Shown here piece after piece: positions 7,650 through 15,175 of a stretch of 39,067 nt of DNA. Origin of the DNA: Treponema sp. (GTDB taxonomy: Bacteria; Spirochaetota; Spirochaetia; Treponematales; Treponemataceae); the NCBI GenBank assembly GCA_017622055.1, contig JAGARY010000371.1, positions 1 through 39,067 on the forward strand, written 5' to 3'. The position numbers and the translations under genes are program-made. Position 1 is the stretch's first letter, and each line of letters opens with the position of its first letter. The notes beneath the pieces were generated by a model. It saw only the letters and a list, made by a program, of their open reading frames with translations. It searched no databases and was not told the origin of the DNA.

Positions 7650-8852
7650 CTATTCTGCACGAACTGTTCCTTTGTCTATTGTTTGATTATCGCTTTCCAA
7701 AATGCGAATGCAAGGTTCAGTTCGTTCCATAATCAATGGGAAATGTTCAGGAACTAACAACATTGTTTCACCATCAGTTTCCATAATGATTGGTTTATCG
7801 TAATAAATCTTAATTTTTTCGGCAGTATGAAGAGTTGCCAAATCTGGACCAAAAGAACCATCAACAAAGTGATGATTTTCAAGCATCAACTTTAACAAAC
7901 CTAATTTTGGAGTTACACAAACGTTATGATGATTTGGGAAAATCACATGACCGCCACCGTAAACTCTGTATCCAGACGCACCAACAGTAAACATTTCTAT
8001 TGGAGTTGTAATTTCTTCTGTCTTATTACCATCTTTATCATAAAGTTCAAAACGTCCAGTTCCTGGTGGGAAAGTTGGATCATACAAAAGTCCACTTAAA
8101 GGAACACAAAGGTGATAAAAGTTTCCAGGAAGTCGTTTTTTAATAAAATCAGTTAAATACGCAACATAAGCATCAATACCAATACTTGTAATATTAAATG
8201 CAAACCATGGAGTATCTTTTATTCTTTCGTCATATTTATCAGAGAATTTTCGTGGATCTTTTCCGTAAGCTTTAATCTGTTCTTCTGTAGGATTTCCTTC
8301 GTAATAAACTTTTACCGCTTTTGCATTTGCAAAATGAAGTGGACCTTCAAGCAATTCAATAGTTTCTTCCAAAGAATGACCGTCTGTTCCGTCGTTTCCT
8401 GTTCCAAGTGGCAAACGTAAAATTGTAATTTTGTTCATTACAACGTCTCGTTTTGTTTCAGATTCATAAGCTGCTTTTATAAGGGCTGTTTGAACTTCCT
8501 GACAAGTTCCATCACCACCAGCAGTAACCAAAAGACAAACAATATCATCATCAAGAGCTGCATATTCTGCAATTACAGCATCTGTTAATTCACGGGCATG
8601 ATTTGCATATTTTGTTCTGTAAATTTTTGATTCAACTGACTGAGTAACAGTTGGTTTAGATAAATTTCTTAAAACTGCATCTGCTAAAATATTCTTTAAT
8701 TTTGTTGATTTTTTTCTGTGAGTAAAACAACCTGCAGTTTTATTTGCAATAACTGTAATTACAACCTTCTTGTTTTCCCATAATTTATTTTTAGATACCA
8801 AACAAGAAATAGCTTCAGCAACATAAGCTGGTGATAATAAATTTTCTTTCAT
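7650..8852 (-). CDS. Diacylglycerol kinase catalytic domain protein
   Basis: The 400-aa protein belongs to the diacylglycerol kinase / sphingosine kinase / NAD kinase superfamily. The nucleotide loop AGGDGTCQEV (about 111-120) and LPLGTGND (about 147-154) are typical. Members phosphorylate lipids such as diacylglycerol; the exact substrate here is unknown. No membrane segment is seen, so it is soluble or peripheral. The frame is open to 8936, but that extension is hydrophobic, unlike the family, and spans the promoter. TTGACA-18 nt-TATAGT ends 6 nt before the ATG at 8852 and there is no SD, so a leaderless start is likely. It is divergent from the DUF2156 gene. Confidence 0.85.
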   Translation of the reverse strand: MKENLLSPAYVAEAISCLVSKNKLWENKKVVITVIANKTAGCFTHRKKSTKLKNILADAVLRNLSKPTVTQSVESKIYRTKYANHARELTDAVIAEYAALDDDIVCLLVTAGGDGTCQEVQTALIKAAYESETKRDVVMNKITILRLPLGTGNDGTDGHSLEETIELLEGPLHFANAKAVKVYYEGNPTEEQIKAYGKDPRKFSDKYDERIKDTPWFAFNITSIGIDAYVAYLTDFIKKRLPGNFYHLCVPLSGLLYDPTFPPGTGRFELYDKDGNKTEEITTPIEMFTVGASGYRVYGGGHVIFPNHHNVCVTPKLGLLKLMLENHHFVDGSFGPDLATLHTAEKIKIYYDKPIIMETDGETMLLVPEHFPLIMERTEPCIRILESDNQTIDKGTVRAE

Positions 8853-8858
8853 TTTAAA

Positions 8859-8888
8859 ACTATACGACATAAATAATAAAATTGTCAA
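8859..8888 (-). promoter_or_regulatory. Promoter of the diacylglycerol-kinase-family gene
   Basis: On the minus strand a perfect TTGACA (8888-8883), an 18-nt spacer and TATAGT (8864-8859) are followed after 6 nt by ATG (8852). This predicts a leaderless mRNA and rules out the longer frame. Confidence 0.65.
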
Positions 8889-8926
8889 TAAAAAATGCTG
8901 GCATACAAAACATTTACACAATAATG

Positions 8927-8955
8927 TTGAAAACAAAAGAAAAAAAGATTATTTT
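8927..8955 (+). promoter_or_regulatory. Promoter of the DUF2156 gene
   Basis: TTGAAA (8927-8932), 17 nt, TATTTT (8950-8955), then 6 nt to the ATG at 8962. This is the same geometry as the divergent neighbour, so this 109-bp gap may serve two leaderless genes. Confidence 0.5.
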
Positions 8956-8961
8956 AACTCT

Positions 8962-9879
8962 ATGCATTTAAAAGATTTTGAACAGATAAAAGATAAAATC
9001 AATACACAATATTTATTTGGAAGTGATAGTTCTTTAGCTAATTTGTATTTGTTAAAAGATGTTTTAAATATTTTATGTTACCAAAAAAATGATATTTTAT
9101 TCCGCCAATACGATTTTACTGATAATATAAAAGGCTTTGCATTCCCAATTTCATTAAATCCTGATTTTACAATTGAAGAAGTTTTTGAACATTTTTTTAA
9201 AGAAATTAACAAAAATTCAGATGAAAATATTCATTTTTGCTATTTTACAGAAGAACAAAAGGCACTTTTTGATAAATTTTTGCAAAAAAAAGGGCACTCT
9301 GTTGAATGGAACTCAAAACGCGAAGACAGCGACTATTTGTATTTACAATCAGATTTAGCAGATTTACCTGGTTCAGAATATCAAAAAAAGCGAAATCACG
9401 TATCAAAATTCATCAAAAAACACGAAAAAGAATATTCATTTACATATTTTGATGCTTCAACAATCACACCTAAAATAAAAGAAGATTTTGTAAAAGTTAC
9501 AAAAAAATGGTTATGTGAATTTTCTGGAAATATTGATAATACAGTGGCAAATGAAAGCAAATCTATGGAATTTGCAGTAAATCATCTGTCCTCTTTTGAT
9601 TTTTTTGGTGGAATTTTATACATAAAAGAAAAACCAAGAGCAATCACTTTGGCAAGCAAAATCTCTGAAAAAGTAATAGATATCCACTTTGAAAAATGTC
9701 TTTCTGAAGCAGCAAAAGACGGTGGCTACGCAATGATAAACAATCTTTTTGCCAAAGAATGTAAAAAATTTAAATATATAAATCGGGAAGAAGATTTAGG
9801 AATTGAAGGATTACGAAAAGCAAAACTTTCTTATAAACCAGAAATCATTTTAGATAAATATTATGGAAAGTTGATTTGA
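8962..9879 (+). CDS. DUF2156 (phosphatidylglycerol lysyltransferase C-domain-like) protein
   Basis: This 305-aa soluble protein matches the DUF2156 / LPG-synthase C-terminal family, a double GNAT-like fold. The family ending INREEDLGIEGLRKAKLSY (about 271-289) followed by KPEIILDKYY is clear, as is the central region KKRNHVSKFIKKH. Relatives transfer aminoacyl or acyl groups from tRNA or CoA, but the membrane flippase half of true lysyltransferases is absent and the substrate is unknown. No SD is seen and a promoter ends 6 nt before the ATG. It is convergent with the XRE regulator; the short gap between them contains a 16-bp palindrome, AAAATTTGCAAATTTT (9892-9907). Confidence 0.8.
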   Translation: MHLKDFEQIKDKINTQYLFGSDSSLANLYLLKDVLNILCYQKNDILFRQYDFTDNIKGFAFPISLNPDFTIEEVFEHFFKEINKNSDENIHFCYFTEEQKALFDKFLQKKGHSVEWNSKREDSDYLYLQSDLADLPGSEYQKKRNHVSKFIKKHEKEYSFTYFDASTITPKIKEDFVKVTKKWLCEFSGNIDNTVANESKSMEFAVNHLSSFDFFGGILYIKEKPRAITLASKISEKVIDIHFEKCLSEAAKDGGYAMINNLFAKECKKFKYINREEDLGIEGLRKAKLSYKPEIILDKYYGKLI

Positions 9880-9909
9880 TAAAAAAATGACAAAATTTGC
9901 AAATTTTCT

Positions 9910-10239
9910 TTAAATTTTATCTAAAAAATCATCAATTTGTGAATTTACATCCGCTAAAATGTTCTTTTTTAATTGTTCTGCCAATTCTGTTTTTGTTGGC
10001 TTTTTTATATTAGAATTTGATTTTTCATCTTTATGTTCTTCAAAAAGCGTAATAGGCGGAACGTCTAATCCTTCCGCAATTTTTTCTATGGTAGAAAGTT
10101 TTGGAATATTTCTGTAAGTTTCCATCAAACCAATATAACTTGTAGAAGTGTTACTATATGCCGCAAGTCTTTCTTGAGAAATCCCCTTTTCTTTTCTAAT
10201 TCGTTTAATATTTTCAATTACAGTTTTTTCCAAACTCAT
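9910..10239 (-). CDS. XRE-family helix-turn-helix regulator
   Basis: The 109-aa protein has an N-terminal HTH_3 domain (about residues 8-62): IKRIRKEKGISQERLAAYSN, then the recognition helix TSTSYIGLMET and LSTIEKIAEGLDV. The tail (about 65-109) is charged and may dimerise. It is a DNA-binding repressor or activator. It diverges from the AAA+ gene across a 203-bp gap that carries a palindrome, GTCATTAAATGAC, repeated 3.5 kb away in front of another gene. That makes it the natural candidate regulator of the island, by inference. No SD is seen; TAATAT ends 6 nt before the ATG with TTTACA 15 nt further upstream, suggesting a leaderless mRNA. Confidence 0.9.
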   Translation of the reverse strand: MSLEKTVIENIKRIRKEKGISQERLAAYSNTSTSYIGLMETYRNIPKLSTIEKIAEGLDVPPITLFEEHKDEKSNSNIKKPTKTELAEQLKKNILADVNSQIDDFLDKI

Positions 10240-10349
10240 ACATATATATTATGATATATTTTTTCTTGTAAATGTTTGCGTATCTGATATAATTTTTATA
10301 CTAAAGTTAATACATTTCTAAAAAAAATTGAATTTTTTTTAAATTATTA

Positions 10350-10375
10350 TTCAAACGGTCATTAAATGACACAGT
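10350..10375. promoter_or_regulatory. Putative operator, copy A (upstream of the AAA+ gene)
   Basis: TTCAAA, two variable bases, then the perfect palindrome GTCATTAAATGAC (10358-10370) and ACAGT. The same 26-bp block, with 24 identical positions, lies at 13880-13905. In both places a -10-like hexamer (TATACT here, 10383-10388) follows the palindrome after 12-13 nt and no proper -35 is visible. This would fit an activator site or a repressor covering the promoter. Confidence 0.7.
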
Positions 10376-10442
10376 CAACATTTATACTATTTTGATGCAA
10401 ATGATACTAAGGTATCGTCAATCTGATTTTTTGGAGGAATTT

Positions 10443-11693
10443 ATGGCTAATATTTATTCTACTAGCGGCGGTGCATTAAACTATTTAAGAATGATTTCTG
10501 AAAATCTAGAAAACAATCATTTTACCATTTCAAATAGTAAAAATGTTATGTTTGCACTCAATTACTTAAATAGATTTTTTGGCACAACAACAGAAGAAAC
10601 TGTAATTCTTACAGGATTATTATCAACAAAATTTAATTCCGACTTTGATTTTGTAACAATCGCTGATATAGCAAAAAACTTTAATACAACTCCTTTTAGA
10701 ATATTAGAATTCTCTGAAGAAATTGAATCTTTAATAGACAAAAACTTAATCAGATTTCATCAAACAGAACCTACAAATATTAAAGTATATGTAATAAACG
10801 ACAATGTTCTTCAAGCAATTAATAAAAATAATTCTTCTAGAATAACAACAAAATCCGAAATTCAAAAACCTACATCTATGAGATTTATTGAACCTAATAA
10901 AATTAAAGAAACAAAACTTTTTTATTCATCAGAAATTGAAAATGAAATTACTAGATTGGAAGAATCTTTATCTGAAAAAAATTTTATGGAAATTCAAAAT
11001 CGGCTTGAAGAAAAAGGAATGGCAAAAGGAATTACAATTATGCTTCATGGATATTCGGGAACTGGAAAAACAGAAACCGTTTATCAAATTGCTAGAAAAA
11101 CAAACAGACCAATTTTATACGCAGATTTTGGATCTATTATTAGTAAATGGAGTGGAGAAACAGAACAAAACATTTCTGCACTTTTTAAGGAATACAAAGC
11201 CATCTACACTGCATTTACAGAAGAAGATAAAAATGTACCAATACTATTAATTAACGAAGCAGATACATTATTTGGAAAAAGAAGTACTTCCCCAGAAACT
11301 GGATTTTTAATTGCACACAACACACTTCAAAATTTGTTGCTAGATCTTATGGACAGTTTTGACGGAATTATGATTATTACCACAAATATTGCAGAAAATT
11401 TTGACCAAGCATTTGAACGAAGATTTCTGTTCAAAATAAAATTTGAAAAGCCAAATGAAGAAATGCGAAAACTTATGTGGAAATCTAAAATATCTGGAAT
11501 TTCGGAGGAATCTGCTGGAAAATTCGCAAAAAAATACGATTTTTCTGGTGGTCAAATCCAAAATATCGTCAAAAAAATCACTTTAAACGAAATCCTTTCG
11601 GGCCACAAAAACAACGACGACGAAATAGACGACCTCTGCAAAACCGAAAAACTCAACAAACAAGAAAACCACCACATTGGCTTTGGCGGGTAA
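10443..11693 (+). CDS. AAA+ ATPase with N-terminal helical region
   Basis: The 416-aa protein has about 170 N-terminal residues that resemble winged-helix segments, then one AAA+ module. Walker A is GYSGTGKT (203-210), Walker B is ILLINEAD (267-274), sensor 1 is IITTN (Asn315) and the arginine finger is FERRF (326-327). SGGQI near the C-terminus fits the sensor 2 region. The Walker B Asp is Asn (INEAD), an exchange I believe occurs in some related AAA proteins, so ATPase activity may remain. The order resembles CDC48/FtsH-type ATPases that remodel proteins. The start is fixed by GGAGG 6 nt before the ATG. It heads the accessory island and diverges from the XRE regulator. Target unknown. Confidence 0.88.
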   Translation: MANIYSTSGGALNYLRMISENLENNHFTISNSKNVMFALNYLNRFFGTTTEETVILTGLLSTKFNSDFDFVTIADIAKNFNTTPFRILEFSEEIESLIDKNLIRFHQTEPTNIKVYVINDNVLQAINKNNSSRITTKSEIQKPTSMRFIEPNKIKETKLFYSSEIENEITRLEESLSEKNFMEIQNRLEEKGMAKGITIMLHGYSGTGKTETVYQIARKTNRPILYADFGSIISKWSGETEQNISALFKEYKAIYTAFTEEDKNVPILLINEADTLFGKRSTSPETGFLIAHNTLQNLLLDLMDSFDGIMIITTNIAENFDQAFERRFLFKIKFEKPNEEMRKLMWKSKISGISEESAGKFAKKYDFSGGQIQNIVKKITLNEILSGHKNNDDEIDDLCKTEKLNKQENHHIGFGG

Positions 11694-11697
11694 AAAC

Positions 11698-11725
11698 TTG
11701 CGGATTTGATATAGTGTGATATACT
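11698..11725 (+). promoter_or_regulatory. Promoter of the double-zinc-ribbon gene
   Basis: TTGCGG (11698-11703), 16 nt, then TATACT (11720-11725) preceded by TGA (extended -10). It lies just after the AAA+ stop codon. The predicted leader of about 70 nt contains a hairpin at 11751-11770. Confidence 0.45.
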
Positions 11726-11750
11726 AGGAAAGATATAAAAATGGATTCTA

Positions 11751-11770
11751 CTATCAAAAAAGTTTGATAG
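11751..11770 (+). promoter_or_regulatory. Leader hairpin before the double-zinc-ribbon gene
   Basis: CTATCAAA pairs with TTTGATAG around a 4-nt loop. No T-run follows, so it looks like a leader structure or an operator rather than a terminator. Confidence 0.4.
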
Positions 11771-11804
11771 AGAAAATAAATGCTATACGAGGAGATATAG
11801 AAAC

Positions 11805-12458
11805 ATGAAATGTACATGTGGAAATGAACTATTAGAAGGTTCAAAATTTTGTAACAACTGTGGGGAGCCAGTTAGAATTAATTGCCCAAACTGCGGAACA
11901 TATTTGCTAGAAAATTCAAAGTTTTGTCATATTTGTGGTGCAGATCTTGAAGAAACTTATGAATTTATTGATAAAGAAACTGGTGCGAAATTTAAATCAA
12001 ATATTTCACCAGATGTAATTAATAATTGTGCAAGTGAAATTTCAACTGGGTTTGATTTTGAAGAATGGTGTGATAATCATATAACAGATATTAATACACG
12101 AAAATTTTTAATGTCAGCGAAAAATAAGGTAGTTTGGATTGGTGATAAAGCCATTCAAATAGGAAAATTTTTATGGTCTATTGTATTGAGATTCCAAGAA
12201 ACATTCAAAGGAGTTATTTCCGCTGCTGTTGTAGGCTTTATTTTTGCACAAATTCCAATTTTAGGAGTTATTTTAGGACCTTTAGTTTTTGCAGTTTTGG
12301 GAACAGCTTGGGGCGTAAAAGGTCTTGCTCAAGATGCAGTAAAAAGCTTGTCTCCTGAAACTAGAGAAAAAATTGAAAGTACAATGCAATCAACTTTTGA
12401 CAAATTAGGATTATCAATTTCAAATAAAGCTGCTCTAGCAATTGAAGCTAACCTGTAA
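11805..12458 (+). CDS. Double-zinc-ribbon protein with hydrophobic C-terminal segment
   Basis: The 217-aa protein starts with two short zinc ribbons: Cys3/5/16/19 and Cys27/30/41/44. The second is a normal CxxC pair set; the first has CxC at its first knuckle. Residues 51-130 are soluble. Residues 136-170 are strongly hydrophobic and Gly-rich and may form one or two membrane helices, with an amphipathic tail after them. The combination of N-terminal zinc ribbon and membrane segment is common in small regulatory or stress proteins, but I do not recognise this family. GGAG lies 11 nt before the ATG. It is the second gene of the accessory island, followed by a strong inverted repeat. Confidence 0.8.
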   Translation: MKCTCGNELLEGSKFCNNCGEPVRINCPNCGTYLLENSKFCHICGADLEETYEFIDKETGAKFKSNISPDVINNCASEISTGFDFEEWCDNHITDINTRKFLMSAKNKVVWIGDKAIQIGKFLWSIVLRFQETFKGVISAAVVGFIFAQIPILGVILGPLVFAVLGTAWGVKGLAQDAVKSLSPETREKIESTMQSTFDKLGLSISNKAALAIEANL

Positions 12459-12470
12459 ATTATACAAATT

Positions 12471-12514
12471 ATGATATACCAAATAGGATTATAAAAAAAT
12501 ATTTGGTATATCAT
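12471..12514 (+). repeat. 15-bp perfect inverted repeat between island genes
   Basis: ATGATATACCAAATA (12471-12485) is repeated inverted as TATTTGGTATATCAT (12500-12514) with a 14-nt loop. It lies 12 nt after one stop codon and ends 17 nt before the next ATG. There is no T-run after it, so it may be an operator, an attenuator or an mRNA processing hairpin. The GATATAC core resembles the extended -10 used at 11717-11725. Confidence 0.6.
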
Positions 12515-12531
12515 ACAAAAAAGGAGATAAT

Positions 12532-13593
12532 ATGAATAATAATGATTATAATCCAAAAAGACCTATAAAACAAATTGGAAAAGATGCTGACACGTTGAAA
12601 GATGGCAAAAGGGAAGCAGGACTTTATTTGACTATAGGAGGAACTACAGCTCTATGGTTATTAATATCATCTTTAGGAAAAACTTGGTGGTTCTTAATTT
12701 GGCTAGGGGCTAATCCTATTCATATTGCAAATCCCGCATTATTTGGATCTGCAATAGGGATTATTTGTATTGCAACATTATTCACAATAACACGAGTTAT
12801 TTTCTGCCAAAGAAGTATTATCCGCGGACTTGAAAACTATTCTCCTCAGGGTCGTGAGGAATATGCAAGAATTATATTCGGTCAGATTGTTTATTTGATT
12901 AGTAGATTGGATTTACAGGAACAAGAACAATATAGAAATTATCTATTAACACGATTACATAAAATGCTTGGTTTCGATAAAGAAGAAGCTAACAAAATTT
13001 TAGATAATTTTTTTAATAAAAAAATTGAAGAATTAATAGTTGAAATTGAAAAAAAACCTTCAGAAGAATTAGATAGAGATTCTGTTATACTTTTAAAAAT
13101 GAATTCTGTGAAGGAGCTTAATGATATAAAAAATGAAATAATTGGTACAGATAAAAAAACAAAAATAAAAGTAGATAAAATTTTAAAAGAAATAAATCAA
13201 ATTTATCTAAAAGGAATAAAAATAGAAGATATTAATCTCAGTTCAAAAACTCAAGGTTTGAAACTATTATATGTTTTAAAATTATTAACTGATCAATCAG
13301 ATATGTTTGAAGATGCGTCTGAAATAAAAAGAAATTATCTTTATAGTTTAGACATAAAAGATGATTCAATCTCGAAAGAACTTTGTGAGAAAAAACGAGT
13401 AAGAGATTATGAAATAAAATTATATTTAAAAATGCTAACTGTTCCTAATGAGAATAAAGACTTGATATTAAAAGAAGTTAAAGAAGAATTAACTAATGTA
13501 GCAAATCAATATCAAATAAATAAAGAATCTAAAAAAAATAATAATAAACGATATATCGCTAAAACAATAGATAAGCTTAAGAAAATGATTTAA
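12532..13593 (+). CDS. Membrane protein with long charged helical tail, unknown function
   Basis: The 353-aa protein has a short charged N-terminus, two or three membrane segments between about residues 28 and 92 (GLYLTIGGTTALWLLISSL, the WWFLIWL region, and GSAIGIICIATLFTITRVIF), and then about 250 Lys/Glu-rich residues that should be helical and cytoplasmic. I recognise no enzyme motif and no named family. GGAG lies 7 nt before the ATG. It follows the zinc-ribbon gene after an inverted repeat and precedes a tiny zinc-finger gene by 21 nt, so it is probably part of the same island unit. It could be a membrane anchor or an effector-type protein. Confidence 0.75.
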   Translation: MNNNDYNPKRPIKQIGKDADTLKDGKREAGLYLTIGGTTALWLLISSLGKTWWFLIWLGANPIHIANPALFGSAIGIICIATLFTITRVIFCQRSIIRGLENYSPQGREEYARIIFGQIVYLISRLDLQEQEQYRNYLLTRLHKMLGFDKEEANKILDNFFNKKIEELIVEIEKKPSEELDRDSVILLKMNSVKELNDIKNEIIGTDKKTKIKVDKILKEINQIYLKGIKIEDINLSSKTQGLKLLYVLKLLTDQSDMFEDASEIKRNYLYSLDIKDDSISKELCEKKRVRDYEIKLYLKMLTVPNENKDLILKEVKEELTNVANQYQINKESKKNNNKRYIAKTIDKLKKMI

Positions 13594-13614
13594 CAAAAAG
13601 GAACACCTAAATCC

Positions 13615-13851
13615 ATGCCAAACTACTATTGTGTATATTGCGGAGCTAAATACTCCGCAATCAATTTACTAACATTAAATCTTTGTCCTAGAAATCCAGA
13701 AAATCCTAGGGGAAATCACAAACTCTACGAAGGAAGCGAAAAACCACACTATTTTTGCAAATATTGTGGTGCTAAATATCCTACAATTGGAATGATGACT
13801 CTAAACTTGTGCCACAAAAGTCCGTTGGGAAGACATTCACCAGCTTTATAA
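13615..13851 (+). CDS. Small protein with two tandem zinc-finger repeats
   Basis: The 78-aa protein contains the same motif twice: CxYCGAKY, about 11 residues, then TLNLC (about residues 5-20 and 43-58). The first copy continues with a Pro/Asn-rich loop and HKLYEG; the second ends in LGRHSPAL. The spacing suggests two zinc-binding units using three Cys and one His each. Small zinc ribbons like this occur in gut bacteria, usually with unknown roles. The start is the only ATG with an AAGGA upstream (about 11 nt). It starts 21 nt after the membrane-protein gene and ends shortly before the second operator copy. Confidence 0.72.
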   Translation: MPNYYCVYCGAKYSAINLLTLNLCPRNPENPRGNHKLYEGSEKPHYFCKYCGAKYPTIGMMTLNLCHKSPLGRHSPAL

Positions 13852-13879
13852 AAAAACTTTAAAAAATTTTAAAATTTTT

Positions 13880-13905
13880 TTCAAAATGTCATTAAATGAC
13901 ACAGT
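13880..13905. promoter_or_regulatory. Putative operator, copy B
   Basis: TTCAAA, two bases, palindrome GTCATTAAATGAC (13888-13900) and ACAGT, nearly identical to 10350-10375. TATATT (13914-13919) follows after 13 nt. It stands in front of the first of the two paralogous genes, whose ATG is at 13948. Confidence 0.7.
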
Positions 13906-13947
13906 GTGTGTTGTATATTATTTTCACAAAAATTTACGGAGGTTTTT

Positions 13948-14436
13948 ATGGAAATTAAACAATTTGTTTCTTTTGAAGAAGCTCAAGCATTCGCAAAAGA
14001 AAATAACAAAAAAGTGTATGTGTTCAAAAAAATCCTTTCGGAAAAAGATGAATGGAATAAGCAAGAAGAAGCTACAGGTCCTTTTGATTTAGGGTTTATT
14101 ACAAATCCTAAAAACGGCCGAGTCAAGGGCTTGAACGAAGTGTCCCTTGACCGGACGTATTACTTAAAAGATTATTCTTTGGGTAAGGCACTTTTGTTAG
14201 AAGATTACAAAAAACAAAAAAAAGTTCTTGAAGAAGCCTATGCGTCCCATGTAATTAATTCAAGACAGTATTGGGCCAAGAAAAAACAAATGGAATACAT
14301 CATCAATGCTGCAGAAAAATTAAATCATGATGTTGTAATTATTCCAGACGAAGGCTTTGCAAAATCTGTAAATCGTTATTCTATGAGTATTACTTTCCGT
14401 AATTACCCATTGTATGTAATTGGTGTTGAAATTTAA
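13948..14436 (+). CDS. Island paralogue 1, unknown family
   Basis: The 162-aa protein is soluble, with no known motif. It shares its N-terminus (IKQF-SFEEA-FAK-NNK-V) and C-terminus (MEYII-A, DVVII, RYSM, F-N-PL-IGVE) with the next gene, so the two are paralogues with different central parts. GGAGG 7 nt upstream fixes the start; longer frames from 13906 are untranslated leader. Expression should be from the operator-bearing promoter at 13880-13919. Codons for about residues 57-70 (14115-14157) are unusually GC-rich and contain an 8-bp inverted repeat, as if a small hairpin element had been absorbed in frame. Confidence 0.72.
   Translation: MEIKQFVSFEEAQAFAKENNKKVYVFKKILSEKDEWNKQEEATGPFDLGFITNPKNGRVKGLNEVSLDRTYYLKDYSLGKALLLEDYKKQKKVLEEAYASHVINSRQYWAKKKQMEYIINAAEKLNHDVVIIPDEGFAKSVNRYSMSITFRNYPLYVIGVEI
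14118..14154. repeat. GC-rich hairpin inside a coding region
   Basis: GTCAAGGG (14122-14129) pairs with CCCTTGAC (14144-14151), extended by CCG/CGG across a one-base bulge. The patch is far more GC-rich than the rest of the gene. It keeps the frame open. Confidence 0.55.
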
Positions 14437-14489
14437 GTTTTATTATCGTCACATCTTAATTTTAACAAACAAATAATTCGGAGGAAAAC

Positions 14490-15137
14490 ATGGATATTAA
14501 ACAATTTGGTTCTTTTGAAGAAGCTAAAATTTTTGCAAAAAATAATAACAAAGAAGTTCGTCTTTTCTTAAAAAAAGATGGAGAATCTAACTGGATTCCA
14601 GGTATGACTATGTCAAATCCTATTGATTTAAGAGAATTTTACAATACACATTGGACTTACACAAATTTCCCTGGTTATGATTATGAAAAACCTATTTCTT
14701 ATAATCTTGACACTACAAAAGAATTTAGTAAATTGCATAAAAACACTTTTGAAATTCCAGAAAAAAAATGTTGTAAATGTTGTACATTAAAAAAATTCAT
14801 CTCTACTTACAATAAAAAATTAAAAGAATTTCAAGAAAATCAATTTACGCTAAAATTTCCAGATGATTATGCTTCAATTCCAAAGGGTTTGCCTATTGAA
14901 GAAGTTTTAAAACTTATTCAAAAAAAATCAAAAATAAGAAAAGAACATGATAAAATGCTCGAAAAACAACTCACTCCTCCATTTCTTTCAGATATGGAAT
15001 ATGTTATCAAAGTTGCACAGGAAAATAATGATGATATTGTAATTATGGAAGATAATTGTATGTGGTCTGAAAAAAGATATCACATGACTTATCAATTCTT
15101 TAATTTCACTTTAGCAATTGGAGTAGAAAATAACTAA
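14490..15137 (+). CDS. Island paralogue 2, unknown family
   Basis: The 215-aa protein has the same ends as paralogue 1 (MDIKQFGSFEEA at the start, DDIVIMEDN, RYHMTYQFFNFTLAIGVEN at the end) but a longer middle. That middle contains a Cys cluster, KKCCKCCTLKK (about residues 92-102), which could bind metal, and a Lys/Glu-rich helical stretch. No signal peptide or membrane segment is present. GGAGG lies 7 nt before the ATG. The gap to paralogue 1 is 53 nt without a terminator, so they may be co-transcribed. I cannot assign a function. Confidence 0.72.
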   Translation: MDIKQFGSFEEAKIFAKNNNKEVRLFLKKDGESNWIPGMTMSNPIDLREFYNTHWTYTNFPGYDYEKPISYNLDTTKEFSKLHKNTFEIPEKKCCKCCTLKKFISTYNKKLKEFQENQFTLKFPDDYASIPKGLPIEEVLKLIQKKSKIRKEHDKMLEKQLTPPFLSDMEYVIKVAQENNDDIVIMEDNCMWSEKRYHMTYQFFNFTLAIGVENN

Positions 15138-15175
15138 CAAAAGGGGCAACTAGTTTGCCCCAACAAGAGGAAAAA

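Noticed and set aside
9892..9907. Palindrome AAAATTTGCAAATTTT as a terminator
   Set aside because: Pure AT arms with no loop make a poor hairpin; noted only as a palindrome between convergent genes.
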